This document shows, piece by piece, positions 27,591 through 36,361 of a stretch of 64,000 nucleotides of DNA. The stretch comes from Mycolicibacterium frederiksbergense (lineage in GTDB: Bacteria; Actinomycetota; Actinomycetes; Mycobacteriales; Mycobacteriaceae), in NCBI RefSeq assembly GCF_029893345.1, contig NZ_JARXVE010000004.1:1-64000 (forward strand), written 5' to 3'. Position 1 is the stretch's first letter, and every line of letters begins with the position of its first letter. Position numbers and translations under genes: made by a program. Below the pieces are notes generated by a model. It was given only the letters and a program-made list of their open reading frames with translations, was not told the DNA's origin and made no database searches.

Positions 27591-28195
27591 GCGATGTAGT
27601 GTCCGCAGTCACAGAGTCAACTCCGGAGCCGGCCAGGGAAACGCCACGCAACCGGCGGCAGGAAGAGACCTTTCGCAAGGTCCTGACTGCCGGTACCGAG
27701 ATGCTGCGCGAGTCGTCCTACGCCGACCTCACGGTGCGCGCGGTCGCCGGGCGCGCCAAGGTCGCGCCGGCCACCGCGTACACCTACTTTTCGTCGAAGA
27801 ACCATCTGATCGCCGAGATGTACCTGGACCTGGTCAACCGGGTCCCGTATTTCACCGACGTGAACGACAGCCGGGTCCACCGCGTCGACAAGGCGCTGCG
27901 TGCGCTGGCCCTGGTCGTCGCCGATGAACCCGAGGTCGCCGCCGCCTGCACCACCGCCCTGCTGGGCGGCGGCACCGATCCGGCGGTGCGCAAGGTGCGC
28001 GACCGGATCGGCGCCGAAATTCACAAGCGAATCCGTTCGGCCGTCGGCCCCGATGCCGATTCCCGCATGGTCTCCGCCCTGGAGATGGCGTTCTTCGGTG
28101 CGCTGGTCAACGCCGGCAGCGGCGCCTTCACCTACCACCAGATCGCCGACCGACTGACCTATGTCGTCGGCCTCGTCCTGGGAGAAGACAAATGA
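27584..28195 (+). CDS. TetR-family regulator of the CYP123/CYP51 and aldA operons (Rv0767c-like)
   Basis: The 203-residue protein has an N-terminal Lys/Arg-rich segment (RNRRQEETFRKVL) and a TetR helix-turn-helix (LTVRAVAGRAKVAPATAYTYF, about residues 49-69). The start is GTG 27584, with an inferred leaderless promoter. Its stop shares ATGA with the CYP123 start, so it is the first gene of the CYP123-SDR-CYP51-ferredoxin operon. The divergent aldA operon carries the same operator-like dyad. Control of both operons is inferred from these repeats. Confidence 0.92.
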   Translation: MSSDVVSAVTESTPEPARETPRNRRQEETFRKVLTAGTEMLRESSYADLTVRAVAGRAKVAPATAYTYFSSKNHLIAEMYLDLVNRVPYFTDVNDSRVHRVDKALRALALVVADEPEVAAACTTALLGGGTDPAVRKVRDRIGAEIHKRIRSAVGPDADSRMVSALEMAFFGALVNAGSGAFTYHQIADRLTYVVGLVLGEDK

Positions 28196-29394
28196 GCTTG
28201 AGAGCAGTCGAGCTGATTCTCGACCCGTACGACTACGACTTCCATGAAGATCCGTATCCGTACTATCGCCGGCTGCGCGACGAGGCCCCGCTGTACCGCA
28301 ACGAGGAGCTGAAGTTCTGGGCGCTGTCCCGGCACAGCGATGTGGTTCAGGGTTTCCGCAACAGCGTCGCATTCTCCAACAAGCACGGCGTCGCGCTGGA
28401 CCCGATCTCGCGTAATGACGAGGCGCATCGGGTGATGTCCTTCCTGGCGCTCGACGATCCGGCGCACCTGCGGCTGCGCACCCTGGTGTCCAAGGGCTTC
28501 ACCCCGCGGCGCATCCGCGAGTTGGAGGGCCGGGTCACCGAGATCGCTGTGCAACACCTGGATAAGGCACTAGAGACCAACAGCTTCGATTTCGTCGACG
28601 ACTTCGCCAGCAAGCTGCCGATGGATGTCATCTCCGAGTTGATGGGTGTGCCGGAGGAGGACCGGGTGCGCATCCGCGCACTGGCCGACGGTGTCATGCA
28701 CCGCGAGGACGGCATCGCCGACGTTCCCGAATCGGCCATCGCGGCCTCGGGTGAACTGCTGGTCTACTACGCCGACATGGTCAAACAGCGGCGTAAGTCG
28801 CGAACCGAGGATCTGACCTCGGCGCTGGTGGAAGCCGAGATCGGCGGCGACAAGCTGACCGACGACGAAATCATGGCGTTCCTGTTCCTGATGGTCGTCG
28901 CCGGTAACGAGACCACCACGAAACTGCTTGCCAATGCTGCGTATTGGGGCGCCAAGTTTCCCGATCAGCTGGCCCCGGTGTTCGACAACCATGACCTGAT
29001 CCCGCCGTGGATCGAGGAGACGCTGCGTTACGACACCTCCAGCCAGCTCCTGGCCCGCGCGGTTGTCGAGGACCTGACGTTCTACGGCACCACCGTCCCG
29101 GCCGGCGATGTACTGGTCTTGCTGGCCGGATCGGCCAACCGCGACGAGCGGGCCTTCGAAAACCCAGACGAATACCAGATCGGCCGCGATATCGGTTCGA
29201 AGCTGGTGAGTTTCGGCAGCGGCGCCCACTTCTGCCTGGGCGCACACCTGGCCCGGATGGAGGCCCGGGTGGCGCTGACCGAGTTGTTCAAGCGAATCCG
29301 CGGATATGAGGTCGACGAGGCCAACGCCGTCCGCGTCCACTCCAGTTCCGTACGGGGATTCGCTCATCTGCCCATTGCGGTGTCCCTCCGCTGA
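28192..29394 (+). CDS. cyp123: Cytochrome P450 CYP123
   Basis: The 400-residue P450 has the I-helix VAGNETTTK, the K-helix EETLRY and the haem motif FGSGAHFCLG with Cys348. It matches CYP123 (Rv0766c) in sequence style and place, immediately upstream of the SDR and CYP51. Substrate unknown. It overlaps the TetR gene by ATGA. The 3' end, including the stop codon, lies in a 27-bp tandem duplication. The ferredoxin encoded four genes downstream is a likely electron donor. Confidence 0.93.
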   Translation: MSLRAVELILDPYDYDFHEDPYPYYRRLRDEAPLYRNEELKFWALSRHSDVVQGFRNSVAFSNKHGVALDPISRNDEAHRVMSFLALDDPAHLRLRTLVSKGFTPRRIRELEGRVTEIAVQHLDKALETNSFDFVDDFASKLPMDVISELMGVPEEDRVRIRALADGVMHREDGIADVPESAIAASGELLVYYADMVKQRRKSRTEDLTSALVEAEIGGDKLTDDEIMAFLFLMVVAGNETTTKLLANAAYWGAKFPDQLAPVFDNHDLIPPWIEETLRYDTSSQLLARAVVEDLTFYGTTVPAGDVLVLLAGSANRDERAFENPDEYQIGRDIGSKLVSFGSGAHFCLGAHLARMEARVALTELFKRIRGYEVDEANAVRVHSSSVRGFAHLPIAVSLR

Positions 29395-29427
29395 AACCCA
29401 ATTGCGGTGTCCCACCGCTGAAACCAA
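29374..29427 (+). repeat. 27-bp tandem duplication at the 3' end of cyp123
   Basis: Bases 29374-29400 and 29401-29427 are two adjacent copies of a 27-bp sequence (ATTGCGGTGTCCCTCCGCTG start) that differ at two positions. The CYP123 stop codon at 29392-29394 is inside the first copy, so the second copy is untranslated. It looks like a recent slippage duplication. Confidence 0.85.
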
Positions 29428-29446
29428 TCACGCAAAGGCACGCTAA

Positions 29447-30274
29447 ATGGCACGTTTCGAACCACATCCCACCCGCAGACCGGCCATCGTGACCGGCGCG
29501 TCATCCGGCATCGGCGCCGCCACGGCAACCGAACTGGCCGCGCACGGGTTCCCGGTCGCGCTCGGCGCACGTCGCGTCGAGAAATGCGAGGAATTGGCCG
29601 AGAAGATCAAAGCCAGTGGTGGCGAGGCGATTGCGCTGCCACTGGATGTCACCGATGCCGACTCGGTCAAATCGTTCGTTCACGGTGCCACCGAAGCCCT
29701 CGGTGACATCGAGCTGCTGGTGACCGGCGCCGGTGACACCAACTTCGGCAAGCTGCACGAGATGAGCACCGACGAGTTCGCCGATCAGCTCCAGATCCAC
29801 CTGGTCGGGGCGAACCGGATGGCCACCGCGGTGCTGCCCGGCATGGTCGAACGCCGCCGCGGCGACGTCATCTTCGTCGGCTCCGATGTGGCGCTGCGCC
29901 AGCGTCCGCACATGGGCGCCTACGGCGCGGCGAAGGCCGGTCTGGTCGCCATGGTGACCAACCTCCAGATGGAGCTGGAAGGCACCGGGGTGCGCGCCTC
30001 CATCGTGCATCCCGGCCCCACCATGACCTCGATGGGCTGGAGCCTGCCCGCCGAGAAAATCGGTCCCGCCCTTGAGGATTGGGCCAAGTGGGGTCAGGCC
30101 CGCCACGACTATTTCCTGCGCGCCGCCGACCTCGCGCGCGCCATCACGTTCGTCGCCGAGACGCCCAGGGGCGGGTTCATCGCGAACCTGGAGATCCAGC
30201 CCGAAGCCCCACTCGCCGACGTCACAGACCGCCAGAAGCTCGCACTCGGCGAGGAAGGGATGCCCGGACAATGA
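29447..30274 (+). CDS. Short-chain dehydrogenase/reductase (Rv0765c-like)
   Basis: This 275-residue SDR has TGASSGIG (residues 16-23), GAGDTNF in place of the usual NNAG, and the YxxxK pair in MGAYGAAKAGLVAM. It lies between CYP123 and CYP51 and shares ATGA with CYP51, so it probably acts on the same sterol-like substrate series. The start ATG 29447 is preceded by a weak CACGCTAA leader rather than a strong ribosome-binding site. Confidence 0.92.
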   Translation: MARFEPHPTRRPAIVTGASSGIGAATATELAAHGFPVALGARRVEKCEELAEKIKASGGEAIALPLDVTDADSVKSFVHGATEALGDIELLVTGAGDTNFGKLHEMSTDEFADQLQIHLVGANRMATAVLPGMVERRRGDVIFVGSDVALRQRPHMGAYGAAKAGLVAMVTNLQMELEGTGVRASIVHPGPTMTSMGWSLPAEKIGPALEDWAKWGQARHDYFLRAADLARAITFVAETPRGGFIANLEIQPEAPLADVTDRQKLALGEEGMPGQ

Positions 30275-31629
30275 CCGCTCTGCAGGAAGTACAGCGGGTT
30301 TCGGGTGGCGAAGAAGAGCACGGCCACCTCGAGGAGTTCCGCACCGACCCGATCGGCCTGATGAGGCGCATCCGTGAGGAGTGCGGTGACGCCGGCTGGT
30401 TCCAGCTCGCCGACAAGCAGGTGGTGCTACTCAGCGGGGCGGAGGCCAACGAGTTCTTCTTCCGCTCCAGCGACAGTGAACTCAACCAGGCCGAGGCCTA
30501 CCCGTTCATGACACCGATCTTCGGCGAGGGTGTGGTGTTCGACGCCGATCCCGAGCGCCGGGCCGAGATGCTGCACAACACCGCGCTGCGCGGCGAGCAG
30601 ATGAAGGGCCACGCCGCCACGATCGAGAACGAAGTCCGCAGGATGACCGAGAACTGGGGCGACTCAGGCGAAATCGATCTGCTGGAGTTCTTCGCCGAGC
30701 TGACCATCTACACCTCGACGGCCTGTCTGATCGGCCCGAAGTTCCGCAACCAACTCGATTCCCGGTTCGCGAACTACTACCACCTGTTGGAGCGCGGCAC
30801 CGACCCACTCTGCTACGTCGACCCCTACCTGCCGATCGAGAGTTTCCGGATTCGCGATGAGGCCCGGGCCAGCCTGGTCGAGCTGGTGCAGGAGGTGATG
30901 AACGGCCGGATTGCCAACCCGCCCACCGACAAGAGCGATCGAGACCTGCTCGACGTGCTGGTGTCCATCAAGGACGAGGAGGGCAATCCGCGCTTCTCCG
31001 CCAACGAGGTCACCGGCATGTTCATCTCGCTGATGTTCGCCGGGCACCACACCAGTTCAGGTACCTCGTCGTGGACGATGATCGAGCTGCTGCGCCATCC
31101 GGAGTTCTACGCCAAGGTGCAGCAGGAGCTCGACGACCTGTACGCCGACGGCCAGGAGGTGAGTTTCCATGCGCTGCGCCAGATCCCGAACCTGGACAAC
31201 GCGCTCAAGGAGACCCTGCGGCTGCATCCGCCGCTGATCATCCTGATGCGGGTGGCCCAGGATGAGTTCGAGGTGGCCGGCTACCCGATCCACAAGGGGC
31301 AGATGGTGGCTGCCTCCCCGGCCATCTCCAACCGGATCCCCGAGGACTTCCCCGACCCGGATGCCTTCGACCCGGACCGGTATGTGAAGCCACGCCAGGA
31401 AGATCTGATCAACCGCTGGACCTGGATCCCGTTCGGCGCCGGACGGCACCGCTGCGTGGGCGCGGCCTTCGCCCAGATGCAGATCAAGGCGATCTTCTCG
31501 GTCCTATTGCGCGAGTACGAGTTCGAGATGGCCCAGCCACCCGAGAGCTACCGCAACGACCATTCCAAGATGGTGGTGCAGCTGGCCCGCCCGGCCAAGG
31601 TGCGCTACCGCAGGCGCACGAAGGGGTGA
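30271..31629 (+). CDS. cyp51: Sterol 14-alpha-demethylase CYP51
   Basis: The 452-residue P450 removes the 14-alpha methyl group of lanosterol-type sterols in vitro. Family hallmarks are present: the B-helix/BC-loop region with YPFMTPIFGEGVVFDA, the I-helix MFAGHHTSSGTSSW, the K-helix ETLRLHPP and the haem loop FGAGRHRCVG with Cys395. Length and sequence agree with Rv0764c. It is followed by its 3Fe-4S ferredoxin 6 bp downstream. Mycobacteria do not make cholesterol, so the natural substrate is uncertain. Confidence 0.97.
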   Translation: MTALQEVQRVSGGEEEHGHLEEFRTDPIGLMRRIREECGDAGWFQLADKQVVLLSGAEANEFFFRSSDSELNQAEAYPFMTPIFGEGVVFDADPERRAEMLHNTALRGEQMKGHAATIENEVRRMTENWGDSGEIDLLEFFAELTIYTSTACLIGPKFRNQLDSRFANYYHLLERGTDPLCYVDPYLPIESFRIRDEARASLVELVQEVMNGRIANPPTDKSDRDLLDVLVSIKDEEGNPRFSANEVTGMFISLMFAGHHTSSGTSSWTMIELLRHPEFYAKVQQELDDLYADGQEVSFHALRQIPNLDNALKETLRLHPPLIILMRVAQDEFEVAGYPIHKGQMVAASPAISNRIPEDFPDPDAFDPDRYVKPRQEDLINRWTWIPFGAGRHRCVGAAFAQMQIKAIFSVLLREYEFEMAQPPESYRNDHSKMVVQLARPAKVRYRRRTKG

Positions 31630-31839
<210 letters not shown>

Positions 31840-31857
31840 CCAGAAAGGCAACAGACA

Positions 31858-32412
31858 ATGGCGTCATTCGAACGGGCTGCACTCGAGGACTGGGTCCAGC
31901 GCTGGCTGAAGGCAAACCAGGATGCCGAACAGGCCGGCGACTGGAAGCCACTGGCCGACTTCTACACCGCCGATGCCACCTACGGCTGGAACATCGGGCC
32001 CAAGGAAGACGTGATGTGCATGGGTCGCGACGAAATCCGCGACGTCGCACTGGGGCTGGAAATGCAGGGCCTGGAGAACTGGGTCTACGAGTACCAGAAG
32101 GTCCTGATCGACGAGAAGCAGGGCGAGATCGTCGGCTTCTGGAAGCAGATCGTCAACAAGTCCGACGGCAGTCAGGGCGAGATCTACGGCATCGGCGGCA
32201 GCTGGTTCCGGCTCACCGAGACGGCCGGCGAACTGCTCATCGAATGGCAACGCGACTTCTTCGACTTCGGGCATGTCACGTCGATGTTCATGCAGCTCAT
32301 CGAGTCCGGCGACCTCACGCCCACCATGCAGAAGCGCATCGAACGCAGTGTCGCCGGCGAGAAACTGCCGGGCTACTACCCGCTCGGCGAGGCGCCGGCC
32401 AAAATCTGGTAA
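31858..32412 (+). CDS. SnoaL/NTF2-like protein (Rv0762c-like)
   Basis: The 184-residue protein has the alpha+beta cone layout of NTF2/SnoaL proteins (LEDWVQRWLKANQDAEQAGDWKPL, then DATYGWN and GRDEIRDV). No catalytic function is assigned in the family members I know from this cluster; a hydratase, isomerase or binding role on a hydrophobic substrate is possible. It follows the ferredoxin by 18 bp, with an AGAAAGG ribosome-binding site. A terminator-like hairpin lies immediately downstream. Confidence 0.83.
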   Translation: MASFERAALEDWVQRWLKANQDAEQAGDWKPLADFYTADATYGWNIGPKEDVMCMGRDEIRDVALGLEMQGLENWVYEYQKVLIDEKQGEIVGFWKQIVNKSDGSQGEIYGIGGSWFRLTETAGELLIEWQRDFFDFGHVTSMFMQLIESGDLTPTMQKRIERSVAGEKLPGYYPLGEAPAKIW

Positions 32413-32414
32413 CT

Positions 32415-32444
32415 CCCCCCGGCCAAGCACTTGCTTGGGGGTGG
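32415..32444 (+). terminator. Terminator-like hairpin after the Rv0762c-like gene
   Basis: Right after the stop codon, CCAAGC (32423-32428) and GCTTGG (32433-32438) form a stem with a 4-base loop, flanked by C-rich and G-rich runs that can extend the stem. There is no U-run, which is usual for mycobacterial hairpin terminators. A promoter-like TAGTCT follows before adhB. Confidence 0.55.
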
Positions 32445-32469
32445 GTGTGACCAACGCAACTATTAGATC

Positions 32470-32475
32470 TAGTCT
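32470..32475 (+). promoter_or_regulatory. Candidate -10 box for adhB
   Basis: TAGTCT fits TAnnnT and would place the transcript start near 32482, leaving a short leader with a GGAAGG ribosome-binding site (32494-32499). A TAGATCTA palindrome at 32464-32471 overlaps it and could bind a regulator. Confidence 0.35.
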
Positions 32476-32508
32476 GTGGTGATCGGCTCTAGTGGAAGGC
32501 ACATGCGG

Positions 32509-33642
32509 ATGAAGACAAAAGGCGCTCTCATCTGGGAGTTCAACCAACCGTGGTCGATCGAGGAGATCGAGATCGGTGACCCCGTCAAGGACGAGGTCAA
32601 GATTCAGATGGAAGCCTCTGGCATGTGCCATTCCGATCACCACCTGGTGACGGGGGACATCCCGATGGCGGGCTTCCCGGTGCTAGGTGGCCACGAGGGC
32701 GCGGGCATCGTCACCGAGGTCGGCCCGGGAGTCGACCACATCCAGCCCGGCGACCATGTGGTGCTGTCGTTCATCCCGTCGTGCGGTGAGTGTCCGGCCT
32801 GCCAAGAGGGCCTGCGCAACCTGTGCGATCTCGGTGCGGGTCTGCTGGCCGGCACCGCCGTGTCCGACGGCACCCATCGCATCCACTCCGTCAAGAACGG
32901 CCAGCCGGTCATCCCGATGACCCTGCTCGGCACGTTCAGCCCGTACATGGTGGTGCACAAGAGCTCGGTGGTGAAGATCGACAAGTCCATCCCGTTCGAG
33001 GTGGCCTGCCTGGTCGGCTGCGGCGTCACCACCGGCTACGGCTCGGCGGTGCGCAGCGGCGATGTCCGCCCCGGCCAGGACGTCGTCATCGTCGGCGTCG
33101 GCGGCGTCGGCACGGGCGCCCTGCAGGGTGCGCTCACCGCCGGTGCGCGCAACATCTTCGTGGTCGATCCGGTGGAGTTCAAGCGTGACTCGGCGCTGAA
33201 ATTCGGTGCTACCCACGCCTATCCCGACATCTTCAGCGCGATGGCCGGGGTCGCCGAGGTCACCCAGGGCCGGATGGCCCACAAGACCATCGTCACCGTC
33301 GGAGAACTCAAGGGCGAGGACATCGACCACTACCTGAACATCACCGCCAAGGGCGGGACATGCGTGGTCACCGCGGTGGCCAACATGGCCAGCACTGACG
33401 TGAAGCTCAACCTGGCGATGCTGACGCTGCTGCAGAAGAACCTGCAGGGCACCATCTTCGGTGGCGGCAACCCGCACCACGACATCCCGCAGCTGCTGAG
33501 CATGTACAAGGCCGGCCGGCTCAACCTGGACGATATGGTCACCCGCCAGTACAAGCTGGAGCAGATCAACGACGGCTACCGGGACATGCTCGAAGGTCGC
33601 AACATCCGGGGTGTCATCCGCTACACCGACGCCGACCGCTAG
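32509..33642 (+). CDS. adhB: Zinc-dependent alcohol dehydrogenase AdhB
   Basis: The 377-residue medium-chain dehydrogenase oxidises an alcohol with NAD. Catalytic-zinc residues Cys40 and His62 (GGHEGAG) and the four structural-zinc Cys (92, 95, 98 and 106) are present, with the Rossmann motif VGVGGVGTG. The sequence aligns end to end with AdhB (Rv0761c). The start ATG 32509 has a GGAAGG site 9 bases upstream; ATG 32503 is too close to it. The gene is separated from the CYP51 genes by a hairpin and probably has its own promoter. Confidence 0.95.
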   Translation: MKTKGALIWEFNQPWSIEEIEIGDPVKDEVKIQMEASGMCHSDHHLVTGDIPMAGFPVLGGHEGAGIVTEVGPGVDHIQPGDHVVLSFIPSCGECPACQEGLRNLCDLGAGLLAGTAVSDGTHRIHSVKNGQPVIPMTLLGTFSPYMVVHKSSVVKIDKSIPFEVACLVGCGVTTGYGSAVRSGDVRPGQDVVIVGVGGVGTGALQGALTAGARNIFVVDPVEFKRDSALKFGATHAYPDIFSAMAGVAEVTQGRMAHKTIVTVGELKGEDIDHYLNITAKGGTCVVTAVANMASTDVKLNLAMLTLLQKNLQGTIFGGGNPHHDIPQLLSMYKAGRLNLDDMVTRQYKLEQINDGYRDMLEGRNIRGVIRYTDADR

Positions 33643-33654
33643 ACCGCGAACTCG

Positions 33655-33711
33655 CGAAACCGCATTCCGGCAGGGAAAGTTCGAGTATCGGCCTGCCGGA
33701 ATGCTGTTTCG
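33655..33711 (+). terminator. Long hairpin between adhB and the KSI-like gene
   Basis: GCATTCCGGCAGG (33662-33674) pairs exactly with 33692-33704, and after one mismatch six more outer pairs (33655-33660 with 33706-33711) extend the stem; the loop is 17 bases. It starts 13 bp after the adhB stop. It can act as a terminator or as an mRNA-stabilising stem that sets different levels of the genes on each side. Confidence 0.65.
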
Positions 33712-33733
33712 GCGAAAGTCAGGAAGGAAACCC

Positions 33734-34189
33734 ATGACTGAAACCCAGGAGCTCACACCGGCACAGCTGGCGTCGCAGTCATCGTGGCGGTGTGTGCAGG
33801 CCGGCGACAAGGACGGCTGGCTGGCCCTGATGGCCGACGACGTGGTGGTCGAAGACCCGATCGGCGTCGCGGTCACCAACCCGGATGGCACCGGTGTGCG
33901 GGGCAAGGAGGCGGTGGCGGCGTTCTACGACACCAACATCGGCCCCAACCAGTTGACGGTCACCTGCCAGGAGTCGTTCCCGTCCAGCTCGCCCAGCGAG
34001 ATCGCCTACATCCTGGTGTTGCACACCAGATTTCCCAACGGGTTCACCGCCACCGTGCGTGGGGTCTTCACCTACAAGGTGAACGACGCGGGGCTGATCA
34101 CCAACCTGCGCGGCTACTGGAACATGGATGCCATGACCTTCGCGGCCGCGGACGCGAGGAGCGATTCAGCAGAAGCAGACGGGAACTGA
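33734..34189 (+). CDS. Ketosteroid-isomerase-like steroid-binding protein (Rv0760c-like)
   Basis: The 151-residue protein has the SnoaL/KSI cone fold (SSWRCVQAGDKDGWLALMADDVVVEDP, GKEAVAAFYDTNIG, GYWNMDAMTF). It matches Rv0760c, a protein crystallised with an estrogen-type ligand, and is likely to bind or isomerise a steroid-like compound. An AGGAAGG ribosome-binding site precedes ATG 33734. The stop TGA at 34187-34189 overlaps the next gene as CTGA. Confidence 0.9.
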   Translation: MTETQELTPAQLASQSSWRCVQAGDKDGWLALMADDVVVEDPIGVAVTNPDGTGVRGKEAVAAFYDTNIGPNQLTVTCQESFPSSSPSEIAYILVLHTRFPNGFTATVRGVFTYKVNDAGLITNLRGYWNMDAMTFAAADARSDSAEADGN

Positions 34190-35043
34190 CCAACGGAGGG
34201 CTCGCCGGCCGCGGCGCGATCGTGGTCGGCGGCACCCGCGGAATCGGCCTGGCAGTAGCCGAGCTGCTGGCCGCACAGGGCGCCGGGGTCGTGGTCAACG
34301 GTCGTGACCCGGTTGCGGCCAAGGCCGCGGCCGACGCGATATCCGGTGTCGCCCATGCCGGTTCACCCGCCGACCCCGAGGTGGCCGACGCGCTCGTCGA
34401 AACCTGTGTGGCCAAGTTCGGGCGCGTCGACATCCTGGTCAACTGCGCCGGCACCGCCGAACCGGCCGGGTCGTCCATCCTGAATGTGTCCAGTGCCCAA
34501 TTCCAGGATCTGCTCGCCGCGCACCTGGGCACGGTGTTCGAGACCTGCCGCGCAGTAGCCCCCAGAATGGTGGCCCAAGGTGGCGGCGCCATCGTGAACA
34601 CCAGTTCGTTCGCCTTCCTGGGCGACTACGGTGGCACCGGGTATCCGGCGGGCAAGGGCGCGGTCAACGGACTGACGCTGGCGATTGCCGCCGAACGCAA
34701 GGAACACCGGGTGCGGGCCAACGTGGTGTGTCCGGGCGCTCGCACCCGGCTGTCCACCGGATCGGATTACGAACAGCAGATCGCCGATCTCAACCGGCGC
34801 GGGCTGCTCGACGATGTCAGCATGCAGGGTGCGCTGGACCCCGCGCCACCGCAGTACGTGGCCCCGACGTACGGCTATCTGGTCAGCGACCAGGCCCGGG
34901 ACGTGACCGGCCGCATCTTCATCGCCGCGGGCGGGTTCATCGGCGAATTCGCCCGTCCCGCACCCGGTTTCATCGGATACCGGGACCATCACAGCACACC
35001 GCCGTGGACCGTCGAGGAACTGCACGCACTGATCGGTGGGTGA
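34186..35043 (+). CDS. Short-chain dehydrogenase with probable CTG start
   Basis: This SDR of about 285 residues has VVGGTRGIG near the N-terminus, NCAGTAEP, the catalytic Ser in NTSSFAF and YxxxK in GYPAGKGAV. No ATG, GTG or TTG lies at a sensible distance in frame. CTG 34186 gives M-TNGGLAGRGAIVVGG, the normal SDR length before the nucleotide motif, and would overlap the KSI stop as CTGA, mirroring the ATGA/GTGA overlaps elsewhere in the window. The next in-frame choices are GTG 34222, which cuts the first beta strand, or GTG 33784, which adds 134 residues read antisense to logic across the KSI gene. There is no counterpart at this place in M. tuberculosis. Confidence 0.8.
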   Translation: MTNGGLAGRGAIVVGGTRGIGLAVAELLAAQGAGVVVNGRDPVAAKAAADAISGVAHAGSPADPEVADALVETCVAKFGRVDILVNCAGTAEPAGSSILNVSSAQFQDLLAAHLGTVFETCRAVAPRMVAQGGGAIVNTSSFAFLGDYGGTGYPAGKGAVNGLTLAIAAERKEHRVRANVVCPGARTRLSTGSDYEQQIADLNRRGLLDDVSMQGALDPAPPQYVAPTYGYLVSDQARDVTGRIFIAAGGFIGEFARPAPGFIGYRDHHSTPPWTVEELHALIGG

Positions 35044-35046
35044 GAT

Positions 35047-36015
35047 TCAGGACGCCTGCCGCTCGCGTTTGGCCGCCTCGCGGGCGAGCAGGCGATCGCG
35101 CTGTTCCTCGAACTTGGCGACCTTGTGGTGCAGATCCTCCAGGAATGCTGCGAGTTGTTCGCGGCGCGCCTCACCTACGGCACTGAAATCGTTGCGCTCG
35201 AAGATCCGCCATTTGCGCAGGTTCGGCATGACCACCTCTTCGAGGTGCTGGCGCAGGTCGTAGATGCCGTGCTTGGCCATCAGCACACCGTTGCGGCGGA
35301 AGTCGGGCATCCCCTGGCCTGGCATCCGGAAGTTCTCGACGACTGCGCCGACGGCGTCCAAGGCTTGGTCGGGCGACAGTTCCAGGGCGGCCTCGCACAT
35401 ATTCCGATAGAAGATCATGTGCAGGTTCTCGTCTGCGGCGATGCGCTGCAGGAGCCGGTCTGCGATCGGATCGTCGCAGACCTTCCCCGTGTTGCGGTGG
35501 CTGACCCGGGTGGCCAGCTCCTGGAAGGTCACGTACGCGACCGACATCAGGAATTCGGAGCTGTGCATGGCCCGCTCTTCGTCGGTGGACGTGAAGCCGT
35601 TGGTCACGTGCTCCATGCGGGCCTGCTCCAGCGCCGCGAGATCGACGCCGCGGGTGACCACCAGATAGTCACGAATCGCGATGCCGTGCCGGTTCTCCTC
35701 GGCGGTCCAGCGATTCACCCACGCTCCCCACGGCCCGTCCTGGGAGAAGCTGCCGGCGGCCTCGCGGTGATACGACGGCAGGTTGTCCTCGGTGAGCAGG
35801 TTGGTGATCATCGCCGCCCTGGCAACGTCGCTCAACTGCGACTGCTCAAGCTCCCAGTCCACGCCGCCGGCGGCGCCGAAGTTGCGGCCCGAGTCCCACG
35901 GGATGTAGTCGTGCGGATACCAGTCCTTGGTGGTGGCCAGGTGCCGGTTGAGGTTTTCCTCCGCTATCGGCTCGAGTTCGGCCTGCAAGACCGCATCGGC
36001 GAGTTCCTTCTGCAT
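35047..36015 (-). CDS. Acyl-ACP desaturase-like di-iron protein (DesA family)
   Basis: The 322-residue protein resembles DesA1/DesA2 of mycobacteria. It has the ferritin-like di-iron ligands in [17 protein letters not shown] and ADENLHM, and [13 protein letters not shown] near the N-terminus. It probably introduces a double bond in an ACP-bound fatty chain, perhaps a mycolate precursor, or is a divergent paralog. ATG 36015 is preceded by a GAAGGGG site. The stop lies 3 bp from the convergent SDR stop. Not present between Rv0760c and Rv0759c in M. tuberculosis. Confidence 0.92.
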   Translation of the reverse strand: MQKELADAVLQAELEPIAEENLNRHLATTKDWYPHDYIPWDSGRNFGAAGGVDWELEQSQLSDVARAAMITNLLTEDNLPSYHREAAGSFSQDGPWGAWVNRWTAEENRHGIAIRDYLVVTRGVDLAALEQARMEHVTNGFTSTDEERAMHSSEFLMSVAYVTFQELATRVSHRNTGKVCDDPIADRLLQRIAADENLHMIFYRNMCEAALELSPDQALDAVGAVVENFRMPGQGMPDFRRNGVLMAKHGIYDLRQHLEEVVMPNLRKWRIFERNDFSAVGEARREQLAAFLEDLHHKVAKFEEQRDRLLAREAAKRERQAS

Positions 36016-36361
36016 GAATCCCCTTCGAGTCGATGTGTCAGTAGTTCTGCAACTGCGGTCCCGACAGACCCGGGCCACCCCGACACATCGGTCCAGCGCA
36101 ATTCCCCCGTGCGCTGAGCTAACTTTCATGCACATGGGCCGGAAGATCCGGCCTCCAAGCGGCCAGTCAACACGACTCGGCACCACGGCGCCAGCCGGGC
36201 AGGTCACCGCCATCCACCGTTGCCGGCCGCCAATATCCCGTAGTCCGGCTAACCAAAAGGTCGGCCCGGAGCAAACATTGGGCACGCGCGATCACCGCAG
36301 CGGGTCGTCCGCAACACAATCCCCGGCTGGGTCAGACCGGCCGATCACTATGCTCGTGGCC
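36016..36361. other. 346-bp divergent intergenic region
   Basis: No supported gene lies here. CGATGTGTC (36031-36039) and GACACATCG (36082-36090) form a 9-bp inverted repeat just upstream of the desaturase start and may be an operator. TATGCT at 36349-36354 fits a -10 box for the HIT gene, seven bases before ATG 36362. The rest shows nothing I can name. Confidence 0.5.

Noticed and set aside
33784..34185. 134-codon in-frame extension upstream of the SDR from GTG 33784
   Set aside because: It would read across most of the KSI-like gene in another frame with shadow-like composition; a CTG start with CTGA overlap is more sensible.
36350..36361. Upstream ATG start for the HIT gene
   Set aside because: It lies inside the TATGCT -10 box; ATG 36362 agrees with the known family N-terminus.
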